Positions 16,473 to 25,718 of a DNA stretch of 39,842 nucleotides are shown here, in pieces (position 1 is the first letter of the stretch; each line of letters starts with the position of its first letter). The stretch lies in assembly GCA_028711365.1 (NCBI GenBank), contig JAQTSI010000001.1, forward strand, positions 1 to 39,842. The letters run 5' to 3'. Source of the DNA: Methylococcaceae bacterium (GTDB lineage: Bacteria; Pseudomonadota; Gammaproteobacteria; Methylococcales; Methylococcaceae). A program made the position numbers and the translations under genes. The notes below the pieces were generated by a model that saw only the letters and a program-made list of their open reading frames with translations, had not been told where the DNA came from and did no database searches.

Positions 16473-19400
16473 AATTCTCCGGCTCGAACAAGGCTCTGGC
16501 TTCACGGAGTTCTTCCGGGGCGGCAGAGCCCTGTTCGGCAAATCTTTCCGCAATTTCCTTCAAAACCGCCCGCGCCGGTTCGCCTGAGCCGCGTTCGAGG
16601 CCGAGTTGGTAGAGGGCGATGGCGGCGCGCAGTTCGAACAGCTTGGCCCCCTGGCGCCGGGCGATGCCTAAAGCCGTCTGCAATTCCACTTGGCCTTCTT
16701 CCCCGCAAACCAGCAATTTGCCGCGGATGCGGTGTAGTTCGGCCGCGTAAAGGCGTTCGTGATGGCTGTCGGAGTGCGCGATGGCTTCCTCGACGCCGGC
16801 AAGCGCCTCTTCGGTCATGCCGATTTCCCGGTAGCTTTTCGCGAGCCAGGCCAGGAAATAGGAGCGCTGCAGTTCCGCGCCGCCGGCTCGCCATTTGGCC
16901 AGGGTGTCGGTCAACGGGGCTAGCGCCTGTTCGGGCGCCCCTAGCTTGCTGTTGGCGATGGCCGAATGCAAGGTGCCTGCGTCCAGCCAGACGGCATAGC
17001 CTTGCCGTTGCGAGATCGCGATGACTTCCTGCGCATGCAGCGCCGCCTCCTGGAACCGGCCCCGCAGGGTCTCGAATTGCGCCAGATAACAGTGGGCAAA
17101 AGCCAGGTCGAAGGGGCGATTCCTCTGCCCCAGGGTTTCGAGGATTTCCTGCCGACACTGTTGCGCCCGGTTGGCATCGCCGAGTATCCAGGCGATCAGC
17201 GCCAGCAGGGACAAGCAGGCCAGCAGTGGATCCTGGGGCGTCGGATAGCTGAATTGGTCGCCGCCGAAGGAACGGTAGAGATGGATGCCCTCATTCAAGC
17301 TTTGCGCGCCTTCCTGCAACTCTCCCAGGTAGGCCAAGGAGAATCCCAGCGCGGTGTGGCCTTCGATCAGCCAATCGGCCCGCTGTGTCTCCTTGCCCAG
17401 GCGCACGCAGTGCTCGGCGAGTTCCCTCGCCGTCTCCAGTTCGCTGCGCACATGATAAAAGCTCCACAATCCCCTCAGCACCGGAAATAGTTCCGCGCTG
17501 TCGCCCAACAAGCCGCACAATTCGCGGGCGCGCTGGTAAGCGCTTTCCACCGCGGTCGCCGCATAGCCCAGCGAAGCCGACAGGCTCATGCCTAGATGCA
17601 CCTGTAGCCCGAGTTCCAGCCCATGGCGGCTTTGATCCTCGGGCAGTTTGGCCACCAGTTCCAGCGCCGTCTCGAAATGCTTGCCGGCTTCGGCATAGGC
17701 CGCCAGGCTGCCGGCGCGCAAGCCGGCCTTTTCCCAGTAAGGGATGGCCTTGAGCGGCAAGTGGGCGGCGCTGAAATGTTGCGCCAGCCATTCGGGTTCG
17801 CTCGTGGCGATTTGCGGGAAATTGCGCTCCACCGCTTCGGCGATGCGGCGATGCAGGGCGGCCCGACTGCTCTTCAGCAGCGATTCGTAGGCGGCATCCT
17901 GCACCAGGGCATGGCGAAAGACATAATGCCGATGGCCGGACTCTCCATGGGGATAGACGACTTCCTCCTCGATCAGGCGCTGGATGCCAGTCCAGAGTGC
18001 TTCCCGGCTTCCGGCCCACACCGCCTCGAGCACCGCGCCGTCGAATTCGCGTCCGAGCAGGGCGGCCAACTGGGCGACCTGTTTCGCTTCGCCGAGACGA
18101 TCCAGTCGCGCCAGCAGCAGATCGTGCAGGGTGGAGGGAATGACGGCAAAGGTTTGGGGCCGACCGGCGGGAGATTGCCGCGACTCGACCATGGTCTTGG
18201 TGTATTCCTGAAGATACAGGGGGATGCCGTCGGTCTTCGTCACCACCGATTCGATGAGTTCGGGGGGAAGTTCCTGCGTCCCCATGGTCTGACGCACCAG
18301 AGTGATGGCGTCGCCATCCGGTAGCCGGCCCAAGGGGATCACCGTGACATGGGGCCTAAAAGCCCAGCGAGGATTGAATTCCGGGCGGGTGGTAAGCAAT
18401 ACCAGCAGGGGCAGGGAGGCACCCTGCTCGACGATGAAATCCACGAATTCCAAAGTCGACGGGTCGGCCCAGTGCAGGTCTTCCAGCAGCAGCAGGATCG
18501 GTTTGCCCTGGCCGCAGCGCACCAGCAGATCGAGCAAGTGTTGCAAGCTCAGCCGCCGCTGCCGTTCCGGAGTCAAAGGCGGCAATGGATAATCGGCGGG
18601 CGCCGGGATCGACAGCAGATTGGCGAACAGGAGCAGGGTCTCCTCCAGGGGTTCCAGATCGGTTTCGCCGAGAAATTTCCTGAGGGTTTGCCAGGCCATG
18701 GCATCGTCCGAAGGACGCTTGCCGGCAAAGATGATCTGTCCCAAGGTATTGATGACCGGAAACAGTGCGCTTTGGGTATGATAGGAAGAACATTGCATCT
18801 CGATCAGGCGGGCGCCATGTTCTTCGCACATCCATTCCGCCATGGCGCGGGCCAGGCGCGACTTGCCGATGCCGGCTTCGCCGCCGATCAACACGATCTG
18901 CCCCAGGCCGTGGAGCGCTTTGCCGCCCCGCTCCTTGAGCAAGGATTGTTCCGCCTTGCGGTCGACCAACTCGGACAGGATACTGGTGCGTACCGCCAGG
19001 AAACGGCTGTCCACGGTGCGTTCGGCCAACACCCGCCACAGTTGCTGCGCTTGGGCGAAACCCTTGAGCGGGTGCAGGCCGAGATCTTCGTAGTCGAACT
19101 GATTACCCAACAGGCGGCGTGTGCTGGAGCCGATGAGCACCGTGTCCGGCTGCGCCAGGCTCTGAATGCGAGCCGCCAGATTGGGGGTTTCGCCCACCAC
19201 GCCGACTTCCCATCCCTTGCCTCGGGCGATCATGTCGCCGACCACCACCAGGCCGGTGGCGATGCCGACCCGGGTTCGCAGACGCAGGCCGGATTCGAAT
19301 TGGAGGCCCGCCACGCTGGCCAAAATGTGGAGTCCGGCCAGGACCGCCCGTTCGGCATCGTCTTCGTGGGCCTGGGGATAGCCGAAGTAGGCCATGATGC

Positions 19401-19770
19401 CATCGCCCAGGAATTGGGCGATATAGCCGGCATATTCGGTGATCAGTTGGGAGCAGGTATTCTGATAGGTACGCAGAACCCCGTGCTGATCTTCCGGATC
19501 GAGGCGGGTGGATAGAGTGGTCGAGTCGACCAGGTCGCAGAACAACACGGTCAGTTGACGCCGTTCGGGAGCGGTCTCATCCGGGGGAAGGGACGCCGTG
19601 TAGACTATCGGCCCCGAATCGGCCAGGGCCTTGCCGCAGCCGCCACAAAAGTTGGCGGCGGGCGGGTTGGAGAAACCGCAGCCGGGGCAGCCGATCGCCA
19701 GCGATGTCCCGCAATGGGTGCAGAAACGCTCCCCTTCCCGGCTGTCCGTCAAGCATTTAGGGCAGTGCAT
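16453..19770 (-). CDS. Class III nucleotide cyclase with zinc ribbons, AAA-type ATPase and TPR-like repeats
   Basis: A 1105-residue signalling protein. It starts with two zinc ribbons (Cys3-Cys6/Cys17-Cys20 and Cys28-Cys31/Cys42-Cys45). A class III adenylate/guanylate cyclase domain follows (about 70-230) with metal ligands Asp79 in FCDLVDST and Asp123 in LGDGIMAYFG. Next is a STAND-like ATPase with P-loop GGEAGIGKSRLAR and Walker B LLLLEDLHWADPS, then a long helical TPR-like region rich in Ala and Leu. Such proteins are thought to link a sensed signal, bound by the ATPase/TPR part, to cAMP synthesis; the signal is unknown. ATG 19770 has GGAGA upstream and places the first Cys pair at the N-terminus. 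It converges on and overlaps the tandem decarboxylase-like gene by 20 bp. Confidence 0.9.
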   Translation of the reverse strand: MHCPKCLTDSREGERFCTHCGTSLAIGCPGCGFSNPPAANFCGGCGKALADSGPIVYTASLPPDETAPERRQLTVLFCDLVDSTTLSTRLDPEDQHGVLRTYQNTCSQLITEYAGYIAQFLGDGIMAYFGYPQAHEDDAERAVLAGLHILASVAGLQFESGLRLRTRVGIATGLVVVGDMIARGKGWEVGVVGETPNLAARIQSLAQPDTVLIGSSTRRLLGNQFDYEDLGLHPLKGFAQAQQLWRVLAERTVDSRFLAVRTSILSELVDRKAEQSLLKERGGKALHGLGQIVLIGGEAGIGKSRLARAMAEWMCEEHGARLIEMQCSSYHTQSALFPVINTLGQIIFAGKRPSDDAMAWQTLRKFLGETDLEPLEETLLLFANLLSIPAPADYPLPPLTPERQRRLSLQHLLDLLVRCGQGKPILLLLEDLHWADPSTLEFVDFIVEQGASLPLLVLLTTRPEFNPRWAFRPHVTVIPLGRLPDGDAITLVRQTMGTQELPPELIESVVTKTDGIPLYLQEYTKTMVESRQSPAGRPQTFAVIPSTLHDLLLARLDRLGEAKQVAQLAALLGREFDGAVLEAVWAGSREALWTGIQRLIEEEVVYPHGESGHRHYVFRHALVQDAAYESLLKSSRAALHRRIAEAVERNFPQIATSEPEWLAQHFSAAHLPLKAIPYWEKAGLRAGSLAAYAEAGKHFETALELVAKLPEDQSRHGLELGLQVHLGMSLSASLGYAATAVESAYQRARELCGLLGDSAELFPVLRGLWSFYHVRSELETARELAEHCVRLGKETQRADWLIEGHTALGFSLAYLGELQEGAQSLNEGIHLYRSFGGDQFSYPTPQDPLLACLSLLALIAWILGDANRAQQCRQEILETLGQRNRPFDLAFAHCYLAQFETLRGRFQEAALHAQEVIAISQRQGYAVWLDAGTLHSAIANSKLGAPEQALAPLTDTLAKWRAGGAELQRSYFLAWLAKSYREIGMTEEALAGVEEAIAHSDSHHERLYAAELHRIRGKLLVCGEEGQVELQTALGIARRQGAKLFELRAAIALYQLGLERGSGEPARAVLKEIAERFAEQGSAAPEELREARALFEPENSSSPFP

Positions 19771-19858
19771 CGAGAATCTCCGCCGGTGCCGATCGAATGA
19801 TTCGTTAGATATCCAAGTCATTGAAGATAGAAAGATTGGCGGGTGATCCCGAGTGTCT

Positions 19859-20173
19859 TCACGGGCAGGGCTTGAGACTGGCGAAATAGGCCGCCAGATT
19901 GGCGATGTCTTCGTCCTTGAGGCCGGCAGCCATACCGCCCATGATCGCCGAGGGACGGGTTTTGTCGCGGAAGGCTTTCATCTGGGCCGCCAGATAATCT
20001 TCCTTCTGTCCAGCCAGGTTGGGAAAGCCTCCGGAATTGCTGATCCCCTTGGCTCCGTGACAGCCGATGCAATTGCCCGAACTGGCCTTACCGGCTTCCA
20101 GGTTGGCGCCTAAGGCGAGATCACCGGCTAGAAAGCTTGCGAATACAAAGCAACGCGCGATAATACTTAGCAT
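19859..20173 (-). CDS. Small periplasmic class I cytochrome c
   Basis: A 104-residue exported cytochrome. It has an N-terminal signal peptide (cut near ALG|AN), one heme site CIGCH at residues 35-39, and an axial Met candidate in IMGGMAAGL (78 or 81). It resembles the cytochrome c5/c553 type that shuttles electrons between periplasmic complexes. The frame is open 60 codons further upstream, but ATG 20173 is preceded by GGGAGA and gives a proper signal peptide. It is divergent from the MarR-family gene across a 209-bp gap. The cyclase gene follows 88 bp downstream on the same strand and is probably a separate unit. Confidence 0.92.
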   Translation of the reverse strand: MLSIIARCFVFASFLAGDLALGANLEAGKASSGNCIGCHGAKGISNSGGFPNLAGQKEDYLAAQMKAFRDKTRPSAIMGGMAAGLKDEDIANLAAYFASLKPCP

Positions 20174-20382
20174 GTCTTTTTGTCTCCCGTAAATCTCGTT
20201 GAGTGTCAAAAGAGCCATCTCACTAAACCCCTGCGCTTTCGATAGGCAGGGGAACCCCCTCGGCGGTTGAAGCCGCGGATAATGCCCATCTGTAACCCCA
20301 GAAAAAATCCCAACATAAGACAGTCGTCGAGTGTTCGCAAGGGTTATTGTCAATTATATATCGAGCCAATACCATTGGTGTC

Positions 20383-20967
20383 ATGAATACGGAAACGATC
20401 TACGAATATCTTGAACGCATCGCCAATCTGTTGAGAACGGACACGAGAAAAGCCGGTATCAGCAAAGGCCTGCAGCCGGTTCAACTGGAGGCGCTGCATT
20501 ATCTAAAAAACTGTAACCGCTACAGCAACACCCCCGCGGCGGTGGCCGATTTTCTGGGATTGACCAAAGGTACAGTGTCGCAAACCCTAGGCGTGCTGGA
20601 GACGGCGGGTTTGATTGAAAAACAACCGGATTCCCGGGATCGGCGAGTGGTTCACCTGCGGTTGACGGAATCGGGTGCGTCGGTGATCGCCGATTCGATG
20701 CCGCCGAAAGTGCTGCAAGAAGCCATGAATCTGACCTCCGCCACAGAACAAGACATCCTGTTGAATTCCCTGGCTCAGGTTTTGCGGGCTTTGCAGAAAG
20801 CCAATCGGCTACGGACTTTTGGCGTATGCAAAACCTGTCGGCATCACCGCGTGGAGGCGGATGATAGGCACCGCTGCGGCCTGACGGGTGAAATCCTTCT
20901 GGATCAGGATATCGACAAGATTTGTCGCGAACATGAACCTCCTCCCGAAACCGGTTCGACAAGTTGA
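20383..20967 (+). CDS. MarR-family regulator with Cys-rich C-terminal tail
   Basis: A 194-residue winged-helix regulator. The DNA-binding part shows NTPAAVADFLGLTKGTVSQTLGVLETAGLIEKQPDSRDRRVVHLRLTE, the MarR helix-turn-helix plus wing. After the usual MarR end it carries an extra tail with CKTCRHH, RCGLTG and ICREHE, four Cys and several His, which could hold zinc or an iron-sulfur cluster (inference). ATG 20383 fits the MarR N-terminus better than the upstream start at 20347; its ribosome site is weak. It is divergent from the cytochrome c gene, so it may regulate that gene, itself, or both. ATTGTCAAT at 20345-20353 is a short palindrome close to its start and a candidate operator. Confidence 0.88.
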   Translation: MNTETIYEYLERIANLLRTDTRKAGISKGLQPVQLEALHYLKNCNRYSNTPAAVADFLGLTKGTVSQTLGVLETAGLIEKQPDSRDRRVVHLRLTESGASVIADSMPPKVLQEAMNLTSATEQDILLNSLAQVLRALQKANRLRTFGVCKTCRHHRVEADDRHRCGLTGEILLDQDIDKICREHEPPPETGSTS

Positions 20968-20974
20968 AATCCGG

Positions 20975-20999
20975 GGCGGGCCTCGAGGTCGCGCCCGCC
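20975..20999. terminator. Convergent hairpin between MarR gene and glnK
   Basis: Arms GGCGGGC (20975-20981) and GCCCGCC (20993-20999) pair perfectly around an 11-base loop that itself contains CTCGAG. There is no T run on either side. Its place between two convergent stops makes a transcription barrier plausible. Confidence 0.35.
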
Positions 21000-21014
21000 T
21001 GGATCGAAACCCGA

Positions 21015-21374
<360 letters not shown>

Positions 21375-23315
21375 TTAGTTTTTATTGGCCCTGTGCTCGA
21401 TGATTTCCTCGACGACGGAAGGGTCGGCCAAGGTGGATATATCGCCCAGATTGCCGAGGTCGTTGGCCGCGACTTTGCGCAGGATGCGGCGCATGATTTT
21501 GCCGGAACGGGTCTTGGGCAGGGAAGGAGCCCATTGGATGATGTCAGGAGTGGCGATGGGACCGATTTCCTTGCGCACCAATTGGACCAATTCCTTTTTC
21601 AAGGCTTCGCTGGGTTCCACGTTAAACACCAAGGTGACATAAGCATAGATACCTTGCCCCTTGACATCGTGGGGGTAACCCACCACGGCGGCTTCGGCGA
21701 CGCTGTCGTGCAACACCAAGGCGCTTTCGATTTCGGCGGTTCCCATGCGATGGCCGGATACGTTGAGCACGTCGTCGACACGGCCGGTGATCCAATAATA
21801 CCCGTCATGGTCTCGTTTCGCGCCGTCGCCGGTAAAATATTTTCCAGGATAGGTTGAAAAATAGGTTTCGAAAAAGCGCGAATGGTTGCCGTAAACCGTG
21901 CGCGCTTGACCCGGCCAGGAGGCTTTGATGGCTAGCACGCCTTCGCCTTCTCCTTCCAGCTCATTGCCTTGGGCATCCAAAATGGCCGGGATCACGCCGA
22001 AGAAGGGGAGGGTGGCGGAACCGGGCTTGAGGCGGGTGGCGCCGGGCAACGGGGTAATCAGAATCCCGCCGGTTTCGGTTTGCCACCAAGTGTCCACGAT
22101 CGGGCAACGACCGTCGCCGACGATGTGGTAATACCATTCCCAGGCTTCCGGGTTGATGGGTTCACCCACCGATCCCAATATACGCAAGCTCAGGCGGTCG
22201 GTATTTTGCACCAGTTCGTCGCCCAAGCCCATGAGCATGCGGATGGCCGTCGGCGCGGTGTAGAAAATGTTGACCTGATGTTTGTCGATGACGCGCCAGA
22301 AGCGGTCCGGGTTCGGATAGGTCGGGATGCCCTCGAACATCAAGGTGACCGCGCCATTGCACAGGGGACCGTAGACGATGTAGGAATGCCCGGTGACCCA
22401 GCCGACATCGGCGGTGCACCAGAAGATGTCGCCTTCGTGGTAATCGAAGACATACTTGTGGGTCATCGCCGCCTGCAGCAGGTAACCTCCGCTGGTGTGC
22501 AGCACGCCCTTGGGTTTGCCGGTGGAACCCGAGGTATACAGGATAAACAAGGGATCTTCCGCGTCCATGGGCTCGGCGGGGCATTCATCGGAGGAAGCGG
22601 CGATCGCCTCGTGATACCAGACGTCGCGTCCCTCCACCCAGTGGGTAGCGGCGCCGGTGGTTTTCACCACGAACAAGGTTCGCACCTTGGGACAGGAGGC
22701 CAGGGCCGAGTCCATATTGGCCTTGAGCGGCACTTTTTTGCCGCCGCGCCGGCCTTCGTCGGTGGTGATGGCAAAATGGCAATCGGCGTCGATGATGCGG
22801 TCCCTAAGGGCGTCGGCCGAGAATCCACCGAACACGATGGAATGGATGGCGCCGATGCGGGCGCAGGCCAGCATGGCGACCGCGGTTTCCGGAATCATGG
22901 GCAGGTAGATGCAGACCCGGTCCCCTTTTTTGACGCCATAGTGTTTCAGGACATTGGCGAAACGGCAGACCTCACGATGCAGTTCGCGATAGGTGATTTG
23001 CCGGTCGACACCGGGGTCATCGCCTTCCCAGATGATGGCGGTTTGATCGCCTTGGGTTTCCAGATGGCGGTCCAGGCAATTGTAGCTGACGTTCAACTGA
23101 GCGCCATCGAACCAGCGGATGTTTCCGGTGGAGAAGTCAAACTCGCTGACCGTTTGCCAGGGCCGGCTCCAGTCGATGAATCGACGGGCTTGTTCGGCCC
23201 AGAACCGATCAGGCTCCTCGATGGAGAGCGCATACATCTCCCGGTAGAGCGTTTCGTTGATATGCGCCTTCTCGGCAATCTCGGGTTTGATCTCGTATAT
23301 TTTTTCGGCTGGCAT
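21375..23315 (-). CDS. acs: Acetyl-CoA synthetase
   Basis: A 646-residue cytoplasmic AMP-forming enzyme that makes acetyl-CoA from acetate, ATP and CoA. The phosphate-binding loop [14 protein letters not shown], the WWQTETGG motif, [21 protein letters not shown] and the C-terminal acylation-sensitive Lys in RSGKIMRR (about residue 606) are all present. Length equals the bacterial Acs norm of about 650. A TTG seven codons upstream overlaps the ribosome site GAGGAG, so ATG 23315 is the better start. It lies 52 bp downstream of rpoS and 21 bp upstream of glnK, all on the minus strand. Confidence 0.97.
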   Translation of the reverse strand: MPAEKIYEIKPEIAEKAHINETLYREMYALSIEEPDRFWAEQARRFIDWSRPWQTVSEFDFSTGNIRWFDGAQLNVSYNCLDRHLETQGDQTAIIWEGDDPGVDRQITYRELHREVCRFANVLKHYGVKKGDRVCIYLPMIPETAVAMLACARIGAIHSIVFGGFSADALRDRIIDADCHFAITTDEGRRGGKKVPLKANMDSALASCPKVRTLFVVKTTGAATHWVEGRDVWYHEAIAASSDECPAEPMDAEDPLFILYTSGSTGKPKGVLHTSGGYLLQAAMTHKYVFDYHEGDIFWCTADVGWVTGHSYIVYGPLCNGAVTLMFEGIPTYPNPDRFWRVIDKHQVNIFYTAPTAIRMLMGLGDELVQNTDRLSLRILGSVGEPINPEAWEWYYHIVGDGRCPIVDTWWQTETGGILITPLPGATRLKPGSATLPFFGVIPAILDAQGNELEGEGEGVLAIKASWPGQARTVYGNHSRFFETYFSTYPGKYFTGDGAKRDHDGYYWITGRVDDVLNVSGHRMGTAEIESALVLHDSVAEAAVVGYPHDVKGQGIYAYVTLVFNVEPSEALKKELVQLVRKEIGPIATPDIIQWAPSLPKTRSGKIMRRILRKVAANDLGNLGDISTLADPSVVEEIIEHRANKN

Positions 23316-23367
23316 ATTCTTGAATGTTCTCCTCAAGGCTGGAGCTAGGTGGCTTGGCGTTTATATG

Positions 23368-24372
23368 TCAATGGAAAATCGCTTCGATGTTGAAACCTTC
23401 GGTCTCGATGATGTCCCGCAGGTGTTTGAGGGCTTCCATCTGAATTTGTCGAACCCGTTCGCGGGTTACTCCCATTTCATTGGCGACCGCTTCCAGGGTG
23501 GATTTTGGGTAACCGCGCAGGCCATAGCGGCGGGATATCACCTCGCGCTGTTTCTCGTTCAGCTGATCCAGCCAAAGGGAAATATTGCTCGACATGTTTT
23601 CTTGTTGAAGTATTTCCAGCACCGAGGGCCTGCCATGGTCGGGGATGGTATCCAGCAGTGGTTTGTCGGAGTCTTTCTTGATGGGCTCGTCCACGGAGGC
23701 CACCCGTTCATTCAATTTCAGCATCTTTTCCACCGTTTTTAACGGTTTGTGCAGGTGGTTCGCCAGCTCGCCCGGGCTGGGTTCATGGTCCAGGCTTTGG
23801 GATAGCTGGCGGAATGCCTTGAGGTAGATGTTCATTTCCTTGACGACATGGATCGGCAAACGGATGGTGCGGGTTTGGTTCATGATGGCGCGCTCGATGG
23901 TTTGTCGGATCCACCAGGTCGCGTAAGTCGAGAAACGGAAACCTCGATCGGGATCGAATTTCTCGACGGCCCGGATCAGCCCGAGATTTCCCTCCTCGAT
24001 CAGGTCGAGCAAGGGCAACCCCCGATTGAAATAGCGCCGCGAAATTTTCACCACCAGGCGCAGATTACTCTCGATCATTTTGTTGCGGGCGGCTTCGTCT
24101 CCATTTTGGGAGAGTCGGCCCAAGTATTTTTCCTCGTCCGCGGTCAACAGCCTGGAATGGCTGAGTTCTTTCAGATATAGGCGGGTGGCGTCGAATTGCT
24201 GATCGTCGGTGGGTTCGATCTCGCCCCATTCCGGCTCGGACTCTTCTTTGACAGGGAGTTGCTCATCGAGGACTTCCTCATCCGCCTCCAACTCGGCGAT
24301 GAAAGGGGACATTTCGTCATAGATATCGGGGTTGGCAAAAACCTTGTTTTCTTCGCTGGACATATCCGACAT
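23368..24372 (-). CDS. rpoS: RNA polymerase sigma factor RpoS
   Basis: A 334-residue group 2 sigma-70 factor for stationary phase and stress. It has region 1.2 ([21 protein letters not shown]), region 2 with [60 protein letters not shown], region 3, and region 4 with the C-terminal helix-turn-helix ([29 protein letters not shown]). Length and the acidic N-terminus fit RpoS rather than RpoD or RpoH. AGGAAAA precedes the ATG. The 201-bp leader contains GCGCCGGCGGCGC (24426-24438), which can fold into a short GC hairpin. The usual upstream nlpD is absent; a J-domain membrane protein is there instead. acs follows, a gene that depends on stationary-phase control in some relatives. Confidence 0.95.
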   Translation of the reverse strand: MSDMSSEENKVFANPDIYDEMSPFIAELEADEEVLDEQLPVKEESEPEWGEIEPTDDQQFDATRLYLKELSHSRLLTADEEKYLGRLSQNGDEAARNKMIESNLRLVVKISRRYFNRGLPLLDLIEEGNLGLIRAVEKFDPDRGFRFSTYATWWIRQTIERAIMNQTRTIRLPIHVVKEMNIYLKAFRQLSQSLDHEPSPGELANHLHKPLKTVEKMLKLNERVASVDEPIKKDSDKPLLDTIPDHGRPSVLEILQQENMSSNISLWLDQLNEKQREVISRRYGLRGYPKSTLEAVANEMGVTRERVRQIQMEALKHLRDIIETEGFNIEAIFH

Positions 24373-24573
24373 AGGGTTTTCCTCGATAGCAGGGAAATGC
24401 TGGCTGGAAAGATGGTTACTCCGGGGCGCCGGCGGCGCTCAAAGATGTCGGTTTGCCTCGACTCGCTGGATACATCCTGGGAAATTGTCAGCGTCAGGCA
24501 GTGCCGGGCACAGTTTATCAGGACGTGGGAAGTTTGCCAGATGTAGTATCGAGAGGAGATGATTCGAAAACAT

Positions 24574-25038
24574 TCATGCGCCGATCAGGGTGTCACGGGC
24601 TTGATTGATTTTTCCCGCCAGATAATTCGTGCCTCCCCGGTCGGGATGCATCCTCTGCATCAGTCTGCGGTGGGCGGCGATGACTTCCTGACGGCTAGCC
24701 CCGTTGACAAGCCCAAGGATTTCGTAGGCTTCTTCCTTGCTCATGGGGCCGATCTTGCCAGGGGGGGCGGGAGCTTCCCCGGTTCTGTCCTTGGAATGGA
24801 CGTGAAAAATTTGCCTCCAAAGGGGAATACATCGAAACAAGAGGATGATCAGAATGCCGAGGAGTGGGAGGATTCCGGCCAGTCGAGGGCTGACGGCAAG
24901 CAGCAAGACTAGCAATAGTCCCATCCCGATCATGACATTGCGCGACGGATGGCTCCTCGGGGAAGACTTGCGCGGGATTGCGCCCATGCCGTAAAGGAAG
25001 ATCAGCAGCAAGGCGCCTAGCAGGAGTAGTTGAGTCAA
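24574..25038 (-). CDS. Membrane-anchored J-domain protein
   Basis: A 154-residue protein. Residues 1-17 and about 35-70 are hydrophobic and form two or three membrane segments. Residues 100-154 form a short C-terminal J domain with the HPD triad at 131-133 (MHPDRGG), preceded by EEAYEILGLVNGASRQEVIAAHRRL. This resembles the Pam18/Tim14-like or DjlC-type membrane co-chaperones that stimulate DnaK at the membrane; the client is unknown. The best start is TTG at 25038; no ATG precedes the first hydrophobic stretch, and a stop lies 13 codons upstream. The next ATG (residue 18) would remove the first span. Confidence 0.8.
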   Translation of the reverse strand: MTQLLLLGALLLIFLYGMGAIPRKSSPRSHPSRNVMIGMGLLLVLLLAVSPRLAGILPLLGILIILLFRCIPLWRQIFHVHSKDRTGEAPAPPGKIGPMSKEEAYEILGLVNGASRQEVIAAHRRLMQRMHPDRGGTNYLAGKINQARDTLIGA

Positions 25039-25231
25039 GCCGGTGGTTCCGATGGCGGGTTGAAGGATTGGGCGTCAAGACCATTTTAACCCAGGCCGGG
25101 AGTTGAACAATGGGTGAGGCGTTGGTCCAAATTCCGGTTTGCATCAAATCGACAACGTGGTAACGTTCGCCTGCTCCAACATGTTCGATCGAGAACAGGG
25201 AGCGATCATCCCTGAGGAGGTAGAAGAACAA

Positions 25232-25672
25232 ATGTCCAATGAAAACAATCCAACGAATGCTGTGGCGAACGTCATCCAGACCTTGAAAACCAATCCCAAA
25301 GCCATGTATGCGGCGGTCGGCGCGGTCATCGTCGTGGTATTGGCGGTCTTGATGAGCGGTGGCGATGAAGGTGTCTCCCAAATGAAAACCGCTCCTTTGA
25401 CGCCGGGGCAGAAAGTGACGGTCAAGAACCCCAACATCGGCAACACCGTCCTGGTGGCTTCTCCGGGCCCGTTAGGCCTGGCCGACAGCGATAACGAAAA
25501 CGACAGCAAGAACAACGATTCGGTCATTTGCCGGCAGGTCGTCTCGGGAACCACGGCTACGGTCGAGGAAGAGACCACGGTCAACTATATCCCGTTCGTG
25601 AAGCTGACCCTCAACGACGGTGACTGTTCAGGGAAGACCGGCTGGATGCCCAAAGTCAATATCAATCCATGA
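25232..25672 (+). CDS. Single-span membrane protein with periplasmic SH3-like domain
   Basis: A 146-residue protein. A polar N-terminus of about 25 residues is followed by one hydrophobic span (AMYAAVGAVIVVVLAVLM, residues 25-42) and an outer domain of about 100 residues with two Cys (in VICRQV and DGDCSG) that could form a disulfide. The segment VSGTTATVEEETTVNYIPFVKLTLNDGDCSGKTGWMPKV has the strand pattern and Gly-Trp ending of bacterial SH3 domains, but the call is by eye. No closer family is recognised. The ATG at 25232 has GAGGAGG upstream. It is monocistronic by appearance and ends at a strong convergent hairpin. Confidence 0.7.
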   Translation: MSNENNPTNAVANVIQTLKTNPKAMYAAVGAVIVVVLAVLMSGGDEGVSQMKTAPLTPGQKVTVKNPNIGNTVLVASPGPLGLADSDNENDSKNNDSVICRQVVSGTTATVEEETTVNYIPFVKLTLNDGDCSGKTGWMPKVNINP

Positions 25673-25679
25673 TGCACTG

Positions 25680-25709
25680 ACGGCGATGGGTCGTGCTAGC
25701 CATCGCCGT
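25680..25709. terminator. Perfect 10-bp convergent hairpin
   Basis: ACGGCGATGG (25680-25689) pairs with CCATCGCCGT (25700-25709) around a 10-base loop. It fills the 46-bp gap between two convergent genes and probably ends transcripts from both sides, although the T tract is lacking. Confidence 0.6.
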
Positions 25710-25718
25710 TACTCGGCT

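Noticed and set aside
18349-19515. A 388-codon plus-strand frame inside the cyclase gene
   Set aside because: The minus-strand frame carries cyclase, P-loop and Walker B motifs; this frame has none.
21969-23348. A 459-codon plus-strand frame opposite acs
   Set aside because: acs is unmistakable on the minus strand; the long antisense frame is a codon-bias effect of high GC.
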